64,000 nt of DNA, taken from assembly GCF_001659605.2 (NCBI RefSeq), contig NC_035176.2, forward strand, positions 21,329,890 to 21,393,889, read 5' to 3'. Origin of the DNA: Manihot esculenta. Lineage: Eukaryota > Streptophyta > Magnoliopsida > Malpighiales > Euphorbiaceae. Position 1 is the stretch's first letter. Each line of letters opens with the position of its first letter. The position numbers were made by a program, and so were the translations under genes. The notes beneath the pieces were generated by a model, which worked only from the letters and a program-made list of their open reading frames with translations, made no database searches and was not told where the DNA came from. This document shows positions 54,915 to 63,578 of this stretch, one piece after another.

Positions 54915-55775
54915 ATGACCAGATCTGAGCATAGGGACACTCTGCCCTTTGATCCAGAAATTGAACGCACCCTCAGGAGGCTAGGAAAGCAAGCCTCAAA
55001 CGCAGAACCTTCTGCCCAACATTCGGCCGCCGAACCTCATCAACATTCGGCCACCGAACCTTCCTTGCTCCAGCAACCGAGTCTTGCACCAATGGCGGAA
55101 CCCAATGCACAAGCTGCTGCCCCTAATGGACAAGCTGTCCAGAACCAAATAATCCAAGAAAATCCAGCCATAAGACCACAAGTACCAAGGGAAAGAACCA
55201 TGAGAGAGTTAGCAACACCTGTAGGTGATCATGCACTACTTTGCATCACTTATCCGCCTCTGACACTTCCTTTTGAACTAAAGACAGGTTTGATTCACCT
55301 TCTCCCTAAATTTAGAGGTTTGCAAAATGAAAACCCATACAAGCACTTGAAAGAATTTAATATTGTTTGTTCATCCATGAGACCTCAAGGGATCTCTGAA
55401 GACCATGTTAAATTAAGAGCTTTTCCCTTTTCATTAGATGAATTTGCTAAAGATTGGTTATTTTATTTGCCACCTAGATCTATAACTTCTTGGGATGATA
55501 TGGTCCAAACTTTTTTGAACAAATACTTCCCAACATCTAAATCAATTGGTATAATAAAAGAAATCACTAGCATAAGGCAAAAACCAACTGAGGATTTATA
55601 TGATTATTGGGAAAGTTTTGAAAGACTATGTACAGGTTGTCCACAACATGATATGTCAGACAGATCCCTCATACAGTTCTTTTATGGAGGACTACTCTCA
55701 TCAGAAAGGAGATTCATAGATGTAGCTTGTGAGGATCCATTGCAGACAAGACACCTAGAGAGATGCGAGAGTTGA
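54915..55775 (+). CDS. gag: A Gag, frameshifted near its end
   Basis: The ATG at 54915 starts MTRSEHRDTLPFDPEIERT. The N-terminal region (aa 30-60) includes HSAAEPHQHSATEP, encoded by two TTCGGCC-CCGAACC units (55022-55034 and the copy after it). The Gag domain (about aa 118-275) has FELKTGLIHLLPKF, LRAFPFSLDEFAKDWL, TSWDDMVQTFLNKYFP and IQFFYGGLL, as in Athila Gag. At about 55731 one G appears lost (TGTGAGGATCC), shifting the frame so that it ends at 55775. The original frame continues as MRELISTLAASSRQY in the next entry. Confidence 0.85.
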   Translation: MTRSEHRDTLPFDPEIERTLRRLGKQASNAEPSAQHSAAEPHQHSATEPSLLQQPSLAPMAEPNAQAAAPNGQAVQNQIIQENPAIRPQVPRERTMRELATPVGDHALLCITYPPLTLPFELKTGLIHLLPKFRGLQNENPYKHLKEFNIVCSSMRPQGISEDHVKLRAFPFSLDEFAKDWLFYLPPRSITSWDDMVQTFLNKYFPTSKSIGIIKEITSIRQKPTEDLYDYWESFERLCTGCPQHDMSDRSLIQFFYGGLLSSERRFIDVACEDPLQTRHLERCES

Positions 55776-57586
55776 TATCCACACTTGCAGCCTCATCTAG
55801 GCAATATAGAGAAGAGAAACAAATGCAAAGAGGAGTGAATGAAGTAAGTTCTCCTACTGTTTCTGAACTAATAGCTGTTATGAAAGATTTTGCTATAGGA
55901 TTGGTTCAATAGATGCAAGCAACCCAGCCGCCTAGGCCATGTGGGATCTGTTCATATGTAGGACACCCAACTGATCAATGTCCCATACTTCAAGAAGACA
56001 ACCAGCAGGTTAATGCCATTGGAGGATATAACAACCAGCCTAGACATGATCCATATTTAAATACATACAATCCAGATTGGAGGGACCACCCCAATTTCAG
56101 CTATGGAAGGGCAAATAACAATCAGAACCATCAGAACCATCAAAGGAATCAAGCCCAACCAGCACCTCCGAGTTCCATCCAGAGCCTTGAAAAGATGATG
56201 GAAACAATGGTAAATGCCATGCAAGGTATGCGACAAGACATAGGACAACTGGCTGCATCCATGAGCAAATCAGAATCTCAAGGTAAGCTCCCTTCTCAAA
56301 CTGAAACTAATCCCAGACAGAATGTCAGTGCTATTACTCTGAAAAGTGGGAAAGAGTTTCAAGATCCAAGACATGAGCAAGAAAAGCAAGTTGCGCAAGA
56401 TCCAATGCAACCTGAAGCCTCTCCAGCGCAATCTGAAGCACCACCTGCACAAAAGGCTGAACCAAAGGTGCATTTTCACATTCCACCTCCTTTTTCAAAG
56501 AGATTTGAAAGAACACAAAAAGAAAAGGAAGAAAAGGAGATTCTTGAGACTTTCAGAAAAGTGGAAATCAACATACCACTGCTAGATGTTGTTAAGCAAA
56601 TTCCAAGGTATGCAAAATTTCTAAAAGAATTGTGCACCAATAGAAGAAAGCTTGCTGCAAGAGAAAAAGTAAGTGTAGGTGAAGTTGTGACTGCTGTTAT
56701 TAAAAATGAACTCCCTACTAAGTGCAAAGACAAAGGTATGTTTGCTATCTCTTGCAAGATTGGAAATGTTGGAATTAAGAAGGCCATGTGTGACCTTGGT
56801 GCATCCATAAATATTATGCCTCTTTCCATCTATAAATCTCTGAATGCATGTGCACTGAAAGACACAAGATTTTTGATTCAATTAGCTTATAGATCTGTGG
56901 TATATCCCATAGGTGTTTTAGAAGATGTGTTAGTTCAAGTAGATGAACTAGTCTTTTCTGCAGACTTTTATGTGATTGATACTAAGGAAGATAGTTGCAA
57001 TGCTAGTTCTGATATCCTTCTTGGAAGTCCTTTCTTGAGTACTGCTAGGACTAAAATTGATGTGCATGATGGCACTTTGACTATGGAATTTGAAGGGGCA
57101 GTCATTAAGTTCAATGTCTATGATGCTATGAAATATCCACATGATATGTCCCCTGTTTATGGCCTTGATATTGTTGACTGTTTGAGCCAGGAAATCTTTG
57201 ATGAAAATCAAGATGATATTCTTAACAGTGATTTTTGCAGAGATACTGATCAGGTACAGATTGAGAGTCAGAAAGAGCCAAAACTCAAAGAAATAGTCTG
57301 TAGCATCCAACAGATTGATGTTGCGCAGATTGAAGACATTCGACAGCCGAATCTAGACCTCCTTCGACCGCCGAACATGACTGCCTTCCAGACGCAAATT
57401 CCATCGCCACAGCCTGCCCAACATACTGAAAACTTTCGGCAGCCGAACCCTATTGACTTTTGGCCGCCGAACTCAGCAACCATTCGGCATTTGAAACTAA
57501 ATGCCCTTCAGCCGCCAAACCCTTCACCTCAGATCCCATCGCCTGCTGAAACTACTGATATTCAGTCGCCGAACCTTGCTCCATAG
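55755..57586 (+). CDS. gag-pol: A Gag C-terminus, zinc knuckle and protease
   Basis: Frame after the shift: MRELISTLAASSRQY..., a TAG at 55910-55912, then an open frame from ATG 55913 (557 aa). A zinc knuckle CGICSYVGHPTDQC (CX2CX4HX4C, 55939-55980) is followed by NNQPRHDPYLNTYNPDW (one copy, doubled in A'), a Gln-rich spacer and a Lys/Glu-rich linker. The protease (about 56700-57160) has its active site as CDLGASINIMP (Asp 56792-56794). After DVLVQVDELVF and LGSPFLSTARTKI comes a run of RQPN/RPPN peptides (57338-57580). It ends at TAG 57584-57586, and the same frame continues into integrase. Confidence 0.85.
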
Positions 57587-58705
57587 ACTCCAACGCAAGC
57601 AAGCTCTTCCAATCCTCCATTGCAGTCAAGCCAAGAGCAACACCTTCCAGATTCTGGAGAGTGTAAGCATGATCTCCTTGAACAAATCTTCCTTGCTCAA
57701 TCTGATGAACCATGGTATGCAGACATGGTGAACTACTTGGCCACAGGTAATCTACCTTCTGACATGCCAAAACACACTAAGGATAAGATAAAGAAAGATG
57801 CAAAATACTATATTTGGGATGAGCCATATTTGTGGAAACATTGTGCTGACCAAATGATAAGGAGATGCATTCCTGATCAAGAAATAGCTTATGTGCTTAC
57901 TTTTTGTCATTCATATAGTTGTGGTGGACACTTTGGTCCAAGAAAGACTGCTCATAAGATACTTGAAAGTGGCCTATTCTGGCCCACTATTTTTCGAGAT
58001 GATTTTCTGTTTTGCAGATCATGTGCTAGGTGTCAACAGACTGGAAATCTGAGCAAAAGAAATCAAATGCCACAGAACCCCATCATGGTCTGTGAAGTAT
58101 TTGATGTTTGGGGCATAGACTTCATGGGCCCATTTCCACCATCCTTTGGATACACTTACATCATCCTTGCAGTGGATTATGTGTCCAAGTGGGTGGAAGC
58201 TAGAGCAACAAAGACTAGTGATGCCAAGGCAGTAGTAGACTTCGTGAAGACCAACATCTTTGCCAGACATAGAGTGCCAAAGGCAATCATCAGTGATAGA
58301 GGGACCCATTTTTGCAATAGGGTAGTGGAAAGCCTTCTCAGAAAACACAATGTCATACATAGGACGTCCACAGCCTACCACCCTCAAACAAATGGGCAAG
58401 CTGAAGTATCCAATAGAGAAATCAAAGCCATCCTTGAAAAGACAGTCTCCCCAAATCGAAATGATTGGAGTGCCAGACTAGAAGATGCTTTATGGGCCTA
58501 TAGAACAGCCTACAAGACTCCCATAGGCATGTCTCCTTATAGATTGGTCTATGGAAAAGCTTGTCACCTCCCAGTTGAACTTGAGCACAAGGCCTATTGG
58601 GCTGTAAAGAACTGCAACATGGACCTTAAGGAAGCTGGCCACCATCGCAAGTTGCAACAGCAAGAGCTAGAGGAAATAAGACGAGATGCATATGAGAATT
58701 CATGA
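57587..58705 (+). CDS. pol: A integrase, joined to protease without RT or RNase H
   Basis: In frame with the protease after one TAG. It begins in a short linker and enters the region just before integrase ([31 protein letters not shown]). The HHCC zinc region ([20 protein letters not shown] ... CRSCARCQ) and the D,D35E core are intact: Asp 58118-58120 (GIDFMG), Asp 58295-58297 (SDRGTHF) and Glu 58403-58405 (NGQAEVSN). A TGA at 58703-58705 interrupts the frame before the tail. Full Athila elements have about 1.5-2 kb of RT and RNase H between protease and integrase; none is seen here. Confidence 0.88.
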   Translation, partial: TPTQASSSNPPLQSSQEQHLPDSGECKHDLLEQIFLAQSDEPWYADMVNYLATGNLPSDMPKHTKDKIKKDAKYYIWDEPYLWKHCADQMIRRCIPDQEIAYVLTFCHSYSCGGHFGPRKTAHKILESGLFWPTIFRDDFLFCRSCARCQQTGNLSKRNQMPQNPIMVCEVFDVWGIDFMGPFPPSFGYTYIILAVDYVSKWVEARATKTSDAKAVVDFVKTNIFARHRVPKAIISDRGTHFCNRVVESLLRKHNVIHRTSTAYHPQTNGQAEVSNREIKAILEKTVSPNRNDWSARLEDALWAYRTAYKTPIGMSPYRLVYGKACHLPVELEHKAYWAVKNCNMDLKEAGHHRKLQQQELEEIRRDAYENS

Positions 58706-59089
58706 AACTACAAATCAAAAACCAAAGCCTCCCATGACAGTCATCTTTCAAGAAAACAATTTGAGGTTGGTGATAAAGTCTTACTCTTTGACTCTCGTTT
58801 GAAACTGTTTCCAGGAAAGCTACGATCTAGGTGGATTGGACCATTCATTGTAGAACATACCTACCCACATGGAGCTGTAGACATCCGAAGCATAGAAACT
58901 GGAAAAATCTTCAAGGTGAATGGACATCGTCTGAAACCATACTTTGAAGGGTTCGAGTACAAGTGGTGGAAGAAATTCCACTACAACACCCTTCTGCCTG
59001 AAGTGAATCGCGCCATGCACCACACCCCAGGGGAGTACTCAGTTTCTTTTATTCTTTTATGTTTCTTATACATTGAGGACAATGCATGA
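58706..59089 (+). CDS. pol: A integrase C-terminal tail
   Basis: Same frame after the TGA at 58703. Contains [40 protein letters not shown] and [15 protein letters not shown], typical of the Athila integrase tail. It ends at TGA 59087-59089. Confidence 0.85.
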   Translation, partial: NYKSKTKASHDSHLSRKQFEVGDKVLLFDSRLKLFPGKLRSRWIGPFIVEHTYPHGAVDIRSIETGKIFKVNGHRLKPYFEGFEYKWWKKFHYNTLLPEVNRAMHHTPGEYSVSFILLCFLYIEDNA

Positions 59090-60080
59090 TTTAAGTGTGG
59101 GGGTGCATATCTCTTTCTTCTTCTTCTCTTCTCTTCTTCCTCTTCCTTTCTTCTTCTGCGAATTCACAATGCTTTCAGATTACAAATTTTTTTTTTCTTT
59201 TCTCCTTTCAGTTTTGCGTTTCTTTTAGTTGATTAGCCACAGTGTTGAAAATTTTTTCATTTTAGTTTGTTTATGCTTTCAATAAAACACACACAACCAC
59301 AACCTTCTTCTTCTTTTTGTTTTGCTCTACTCAAACTGATAAACTATGTTGGATGAGTTTTTCTTTCCATGACCCCATTGATGTAATGACTCTTTAAACT
59401 TATGTTGAATCAATTGTAGTGAGTTGTATTCATGTTTGAGAATTGCCTTTTGAATTGAATCTTTGAGTTTGACATGGTGAAAAATATATTGATGACCCTC
59501 ATTAGAGAGAATAAATTGAAAGTTATGTGAATGAACTTAAAGTGACTTGATTTAGCAATTGGTGTTGATTTGCCCAAATCATTGAGAGAAAGAAAATTCA
59601 GCAAAGGCAAAGACCTCAAAAGCACAAATCAAAAACTGTTCCAATGGTCAAAAGACTAAGAACAAAGCTAGTAGCCACTTTGAAAGGTGACCAACTGAGT
59701 AACTGGGGGTGGGTATCACAAATATGTACCTTCACGTCAAAAGGTTGGTGACTTTTTCAAGGAAAATCTAAGTGCAAAAGCCTGAATAAAGTACTTCAAG
59801 GTAAGGGCAAGTCAATCCGAAAGCTAGAAAAAGTCTTATCTTAACAAATTAATGTGCATGTATGGTCTCTCTTGAGGGAAAAAAATCCTAGCCATGGTAA
59901 GCAAAGGGAAACAAGGAAAGAAGGTAAGTAATCTTCATGCATATATTCTTCACTGCAATGATTCAAAAATAGGTGTCTTGAGTAAGAGCTTAAGTGGAAA
60001 TAAGGATCTAGAGCAAAGAAAACTTATTTGACTATGTTTATTTGCTTGAGGACAAGCAAAAGGCTAAGTGTGGGGGTATT
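59090..60080 (+). other. A 3' untranslated region with two polypurine tracts
   Basis: Noncoding. It holds TTAAGTGTGGGGGTGC (59091-59106), a CT-rich run (about 59110-59160), sequence shared with A' (59313 onward), and GGACAAGCAAAAGGCTAAGT-GTGGGGGTATT against the LTR (ending at 60080). No gene is seen. Confidence 0.85.
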
Positions 60081-61744
60081 TGATAGAGCATATTTTAGTC
60101 CATATTATCATGATCTTATTGATGTTTATTCACACCAATTCTACCTAATTTTGTGGTTTTAATCATGTTTTGCAAATATTAGGTGTGAAGAGACAATTTG
60201 GAGAAAATGCTCTTAAAAATGCCAAAAAGTGCCAAATCTGGAAAAGCCACCTTCGGAAGCACCTTCGAAAGCCGAAAGTCAAGTCCAGAGCTGAAACTCA
60301 ACCACCTTCGGAAGCACCTTCGGAAGTCGAAAATTAGTCATCTTCGGAAGCACCTTCGGCGGCCGAAAGTCTGGTCCAGAGCCGAAAGTCACCTATCTTC
60401 AAAAGCACCTTCGGCGCCCGAAAGCTTGCTCCAGATCCGAAAGTCCAGCCTCTAAAACTAAGCTTAGGCGGCCGAAAGTCCCTCCAAACAGCCTCTTCCT
60501 TATTCAAGAAGCCAAATCTTGAAGATCACATGTTTTCCACTTCATGCCATGCACATTCAAAATTCAAAACAAGGCTCCACCTTCCTCTTTAGTGCATGAA
60601 GAAGACTTCTTGGATACACTTGGGCAACAATTAAAAGACTAAAAAGTCCTTGCAATACACATAGAAGGCACATATTAGACCAAGGGCACTTTGGGCAATC
60701 TCTAAAAAGATGAATGGACACCCCAGAAACCCTAGGCAGCCTCTCAAGAAATATTTAAAGTCTTTATGAAGGCAAGAAGAGGTAGATTTTCATCCACACA
60801 ACTCCTCCAAGGTTCGGCCAAGGCTCTTCAAGGCTTTTCCCCTTTGGTTCTTCATCTTCTTGCTTTCTTTTCTTTTATTTTCTGTTTTGATTCAGCCATG
60901 AGTGGCTGAAACCCTAATTCTAGTTGAGGATTGGTTGAAACTAAGATTTTTTAAAGGGTTGTGAGATCTGAACATAAAGTGTTTGCTTTTGATTAGTTCA
61001 ATATTCATGCAATTGTGTGCTTAATTCTAAGATTGCTTTATTGTTTTGATCAAATTGGCCACTTGATTCTTGATTGCAAAGTTAATTGATTGTTAGTTGG
61101 GATATTTGTTAGTCCGTAATTGCTGGAAATATTCTGACCTAAGAACACTTGGTGTAAAAACTAAGGAATTGTATGATCTAGCAACATCTCATGCGTTTGA
61201 GTAGCTAGGATTGGATCTCTCTCATTCTTTATGCAATTGACAATTGTTTTGATGCCTATGGCCCAAGGACGTTCCTTGGCAATTTGTTAATTAGTAATTG
61301 ATTAGAGGATGTTCCCTAATTGATTTAATCATAAGGAGAGACATGGTGGTGAGAAGCGTCTTCCACCCTCATAACTAATCTATTGAATGAATCAAGAAAA
61401 CCTAAGTTTCAATGATCAACCCAAACAACTAAAGTGGATCCATATCTTCAACTAGACTTTTCTCTTATTGATTCCCTCTTTTATTTTAATTACTTGCTGT
61501 TTTAATTGCTTTCAATAGTTATTAGACAAATCAATCTCAAAACCCCCCTTTTTACTTTATTGCATTTTACTTTTGATTTGCTTGCCTCCAATTGTGCTTT
61601 CAGTTGATCCTCTTGATCTTGTTTGGGAAAAATAGACAGGTACTCAATTCTCTGTGGATTCGATCCTTTACCACTATCTATAGTTGTAAGATTGTTGATA
61701 ACCATAGAGGTTATTTTTGACCGGCTTCGACAACCGCACTGTCA
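60081..61744 (+). mobile_element. A 3' LTR
   Basis: 1664 bp, TGATAGAGCATATTTTAG...CACTGTCA. The GC-rich module (60249-60480) includes an exact TTCGGCGGCCGAA at 60355-60367. A TATTTAAA box lies at 60752-60759. It is followed by AAAGG (61745-61749) and return to copia. Confidence 0.94.
60249..60480 (+). repeat. GC-rich palindrome module in the Athila LTR
   Basis: Units of TTCGGAAGCACC and TTCGGCGGCCGAA alternate with GTCCAGAGCCGAAAGTC. The palindrome has centre G on this strand, opposite to the plus-strand Tekay LTRs. The wording matches the reverse complement of the Tekay leader cluster (CACCTTCGGCGGCCGAAAGT ... CCAGAGACGAAAGTC). Confidence 0.75.
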
Positions 61745-61749
61745 AAAGG

Positions 61750-62761
61750 CAAAGTGGATACAACACTCTTTGTCAAAAATCATGAAAATGACATCCTTGT
61801 AGTGCAAATATATGTTGATGATATCATATTTGGTGCTACTAATGTGTGTTTGTGTGAAGAGTTTTCAAAAGTTATGAAAAGCGAGTTTGAGATGAGCATA
61901 ATGGGAGAACTCAAATTCTTCCTTGGGCTTCAAATCAAACAAGCTAAGGATGGCATCTTCATCAACCAAGCCAAATACACAAAGAAGCTAATCAAAAGGT
62001 TTGGAATGGAGAATAGAAAGCCTAGTAGAACTCCAATGAGCACAAACACCAAGCTTGACAGGGATGAAAAGGGTAAACCAATTGATGAAAAGCTTTATAG
62101 AGGTATGATCGGAAGCCTTTTATACCTCACCGCATCTAGACCGGATATTATGTTTTCCGTATGCTTATGTGCACGTTTTCAATCATGTCCTAAAGAGTCT
62201 CATTTGCATGCCATTAAATGCATTCTTAGATATTTAAATGGTTCATTACATTTGGGGTTATGGTATCCTAGAAATACATCCTTTAGTTTATGTTCCTACT
62301 CAGATGCCGACTTTGCCGAAAGCATTCTTGATAGGAAAAGTACCTCGGGTACTTGTCAACTTCTAGGACAATCTCTTGTTTCTTGGTGTAGCAAGAAACA
62401 AAATTCTGTTGCACTTTCAACCGCCGAAGCCGAATATGTGGCGGCAGGTCTTTGTTGTAGTCAAATTCTTTGGATTAAGCAACAATTAAGAGACTTTGAA
62501 GTATCTCTTGATCACATTCCTATTAAATGTGATAATACAAGTGCAATCAATCTAACCAAGAACCACATTCAACATTCTAGAACTAAGCATATTGACATTA
62601 GATATCATTTCATTCATGATCATGTGTTAAATGGTGATATTGTTCTTGAATTTGTGGATACAAACAACCAATTAGCTGATATTTTTACTAAACCTTTAAA
62701 TGAAGAAAGATTTAACTTCATTAAAAAGGAATTGGGAATGTTAGATGGTGTTGCTTGTTGA
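61750..62761 (+). CDS. pol: Copia Pol fragment 3: RT catalytic part and RNase H
   Basis: Continues the copia frame after Athila. The YVDD active site (61811-61822) sits in VQIYVDDIIFGAT, followed by FEMSIMGELKFFLGLQIKQ, KYTKKLIKRFG, and GSLLYLTASRPDIMF. RNase H follows with YSDADFAESILDRKSTSGT, VSWCSKKQNSVALSTAEAEY, KCDNTSAINLTKN and HSRTKHIDIRYHFI, ending at QLADIFTKPLNEERF...GMLDGVAC. The stop is at 62759-62761. No nonsense codon or shift is seen in any of the three copia parts. Confidence 0.93.
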
Positions 62762-63459
62762 GTGTTTTTTTTTTTCATTTATCTCTTTGAAAGTTTGTCA
62801 AATTGTTTGATATAGTTTTGATTTTTTTTTTTTAAAAAAAAAAAGGGAAGCCCAAAAATTCAAGGTTCGGAGGCATATTCGGCCCCCTAACCTTAAGTTT
62901 CAAGGGCAATATGAAAAGCGAGAAATTTTTTTGTCTTTTTCTTCTCTTCTTTTCAGTCGCCTAACATTTTATTCGGCCTCTGAACATTGTCCAAGTTCGG
63001 CTGCCGAAGTTTAAGTTTGGCCCCCTAAACCAGTCCAGTTTCGGCCGCTGTAGCTTAGTTCGGCCGCCGAAACTGCGCGTCTTTTAAAAACCCCCCCGCG
63101 ATAGCTCGTCGTCTTCTTCATCTTCCTCGCGCATCTCTCTCTCTCTCCGAAGCTCTCTTCATCTTCCTCTTCGAAAATCGGCTGATCTAAGCCATTTTTC
63201 CCTCCAAAACCTTCTTTTTTCTTCTTTTTCTTCACTCAAACACCCAAAAATATTTTCTTTTCTTCTCAAGGAACCTATTTGGAGCATTTTAAGTTTGGGT
63301 ATATAAACTTTCTCTCTTTATTTTTTTTATACTTTTTACTTTATTTTCTTTTGTTTTGTTTTACAAATATTTTTTTGTTTTTGCAAATCATGAAGCAATC
63401 AAAATTTTTTTTGGGATTATGTCTGGTTTTGAATATGGGTATGGTGCAATAACAGTAAA
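62762..63459 (+). other. Copia 3' flank: purine tract, palindromes, TC-rich leader
   Basis: Poly-T then A11-GGGAAG (62834-62850) could be the polypurine tract, but no clear TG LTR start follows. Decayed and exact palindromes occur (TTCGGCTGCCGAA near 62997; exact TTCGGCCGCCGAA at 63059-63071), then CTTTTAAAAACCCCC and a long TC-rich stretch (63105-63260) resembling a promoter and 5' leader. No coding sequence is supported. Confidence 0.5.
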
Positions 63460-63578
63460 TTGAGTTTTGTGGTATTGTGTTGTTTATCGGTTGAGTTTTG
63501 TGGAATGTTGCTTATGGTTAGCTTTTTTGTTTTTGTTTCTTTTATATCATATGCCTCTATAGCTATTGTCTGTCTTAA

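Larger units (their letters stand above)
20334..61744 (+). mobile_element. A: Athila-type element, expanded to 41 kb by nested insertions
   Basis: LTR ends are TGATAGAGCATATTTTAG...CACTGTCA, with target duplication AAAGG (20329-20333 and 61745-61749) inside copia RT. The 5' LTR is in two parts (20334-20555 and 53430-54871), summing to 1664 bp; the 3' LTR (60081-61744) is also 1664 bp. The internal region (54872-60080) has a tRNA-Asp primer site, Gag, protease and integrase but no RT or RNase H. M1 and everything in it sit in the 5' LTR. The Athila assignment rests on the Gag fold motifs and the integrase tail ([25 protein letters not shown]). Confidence 0.93.

Noticed and set aside
58799..59089. 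Independent small gene at the end of Athila
   Set aside because: It is the integrase C-terminal tail in the same frame as 57587-58705, separated only by a TGA codon.
20334..61744. Two separate Athila insertions instead of one element split by M1
   Set aside because: The LTR halves close exactly at TCAAC, sum to 1664 bp like the 3' LTR, and the outer AAAGG duplication is perfect.
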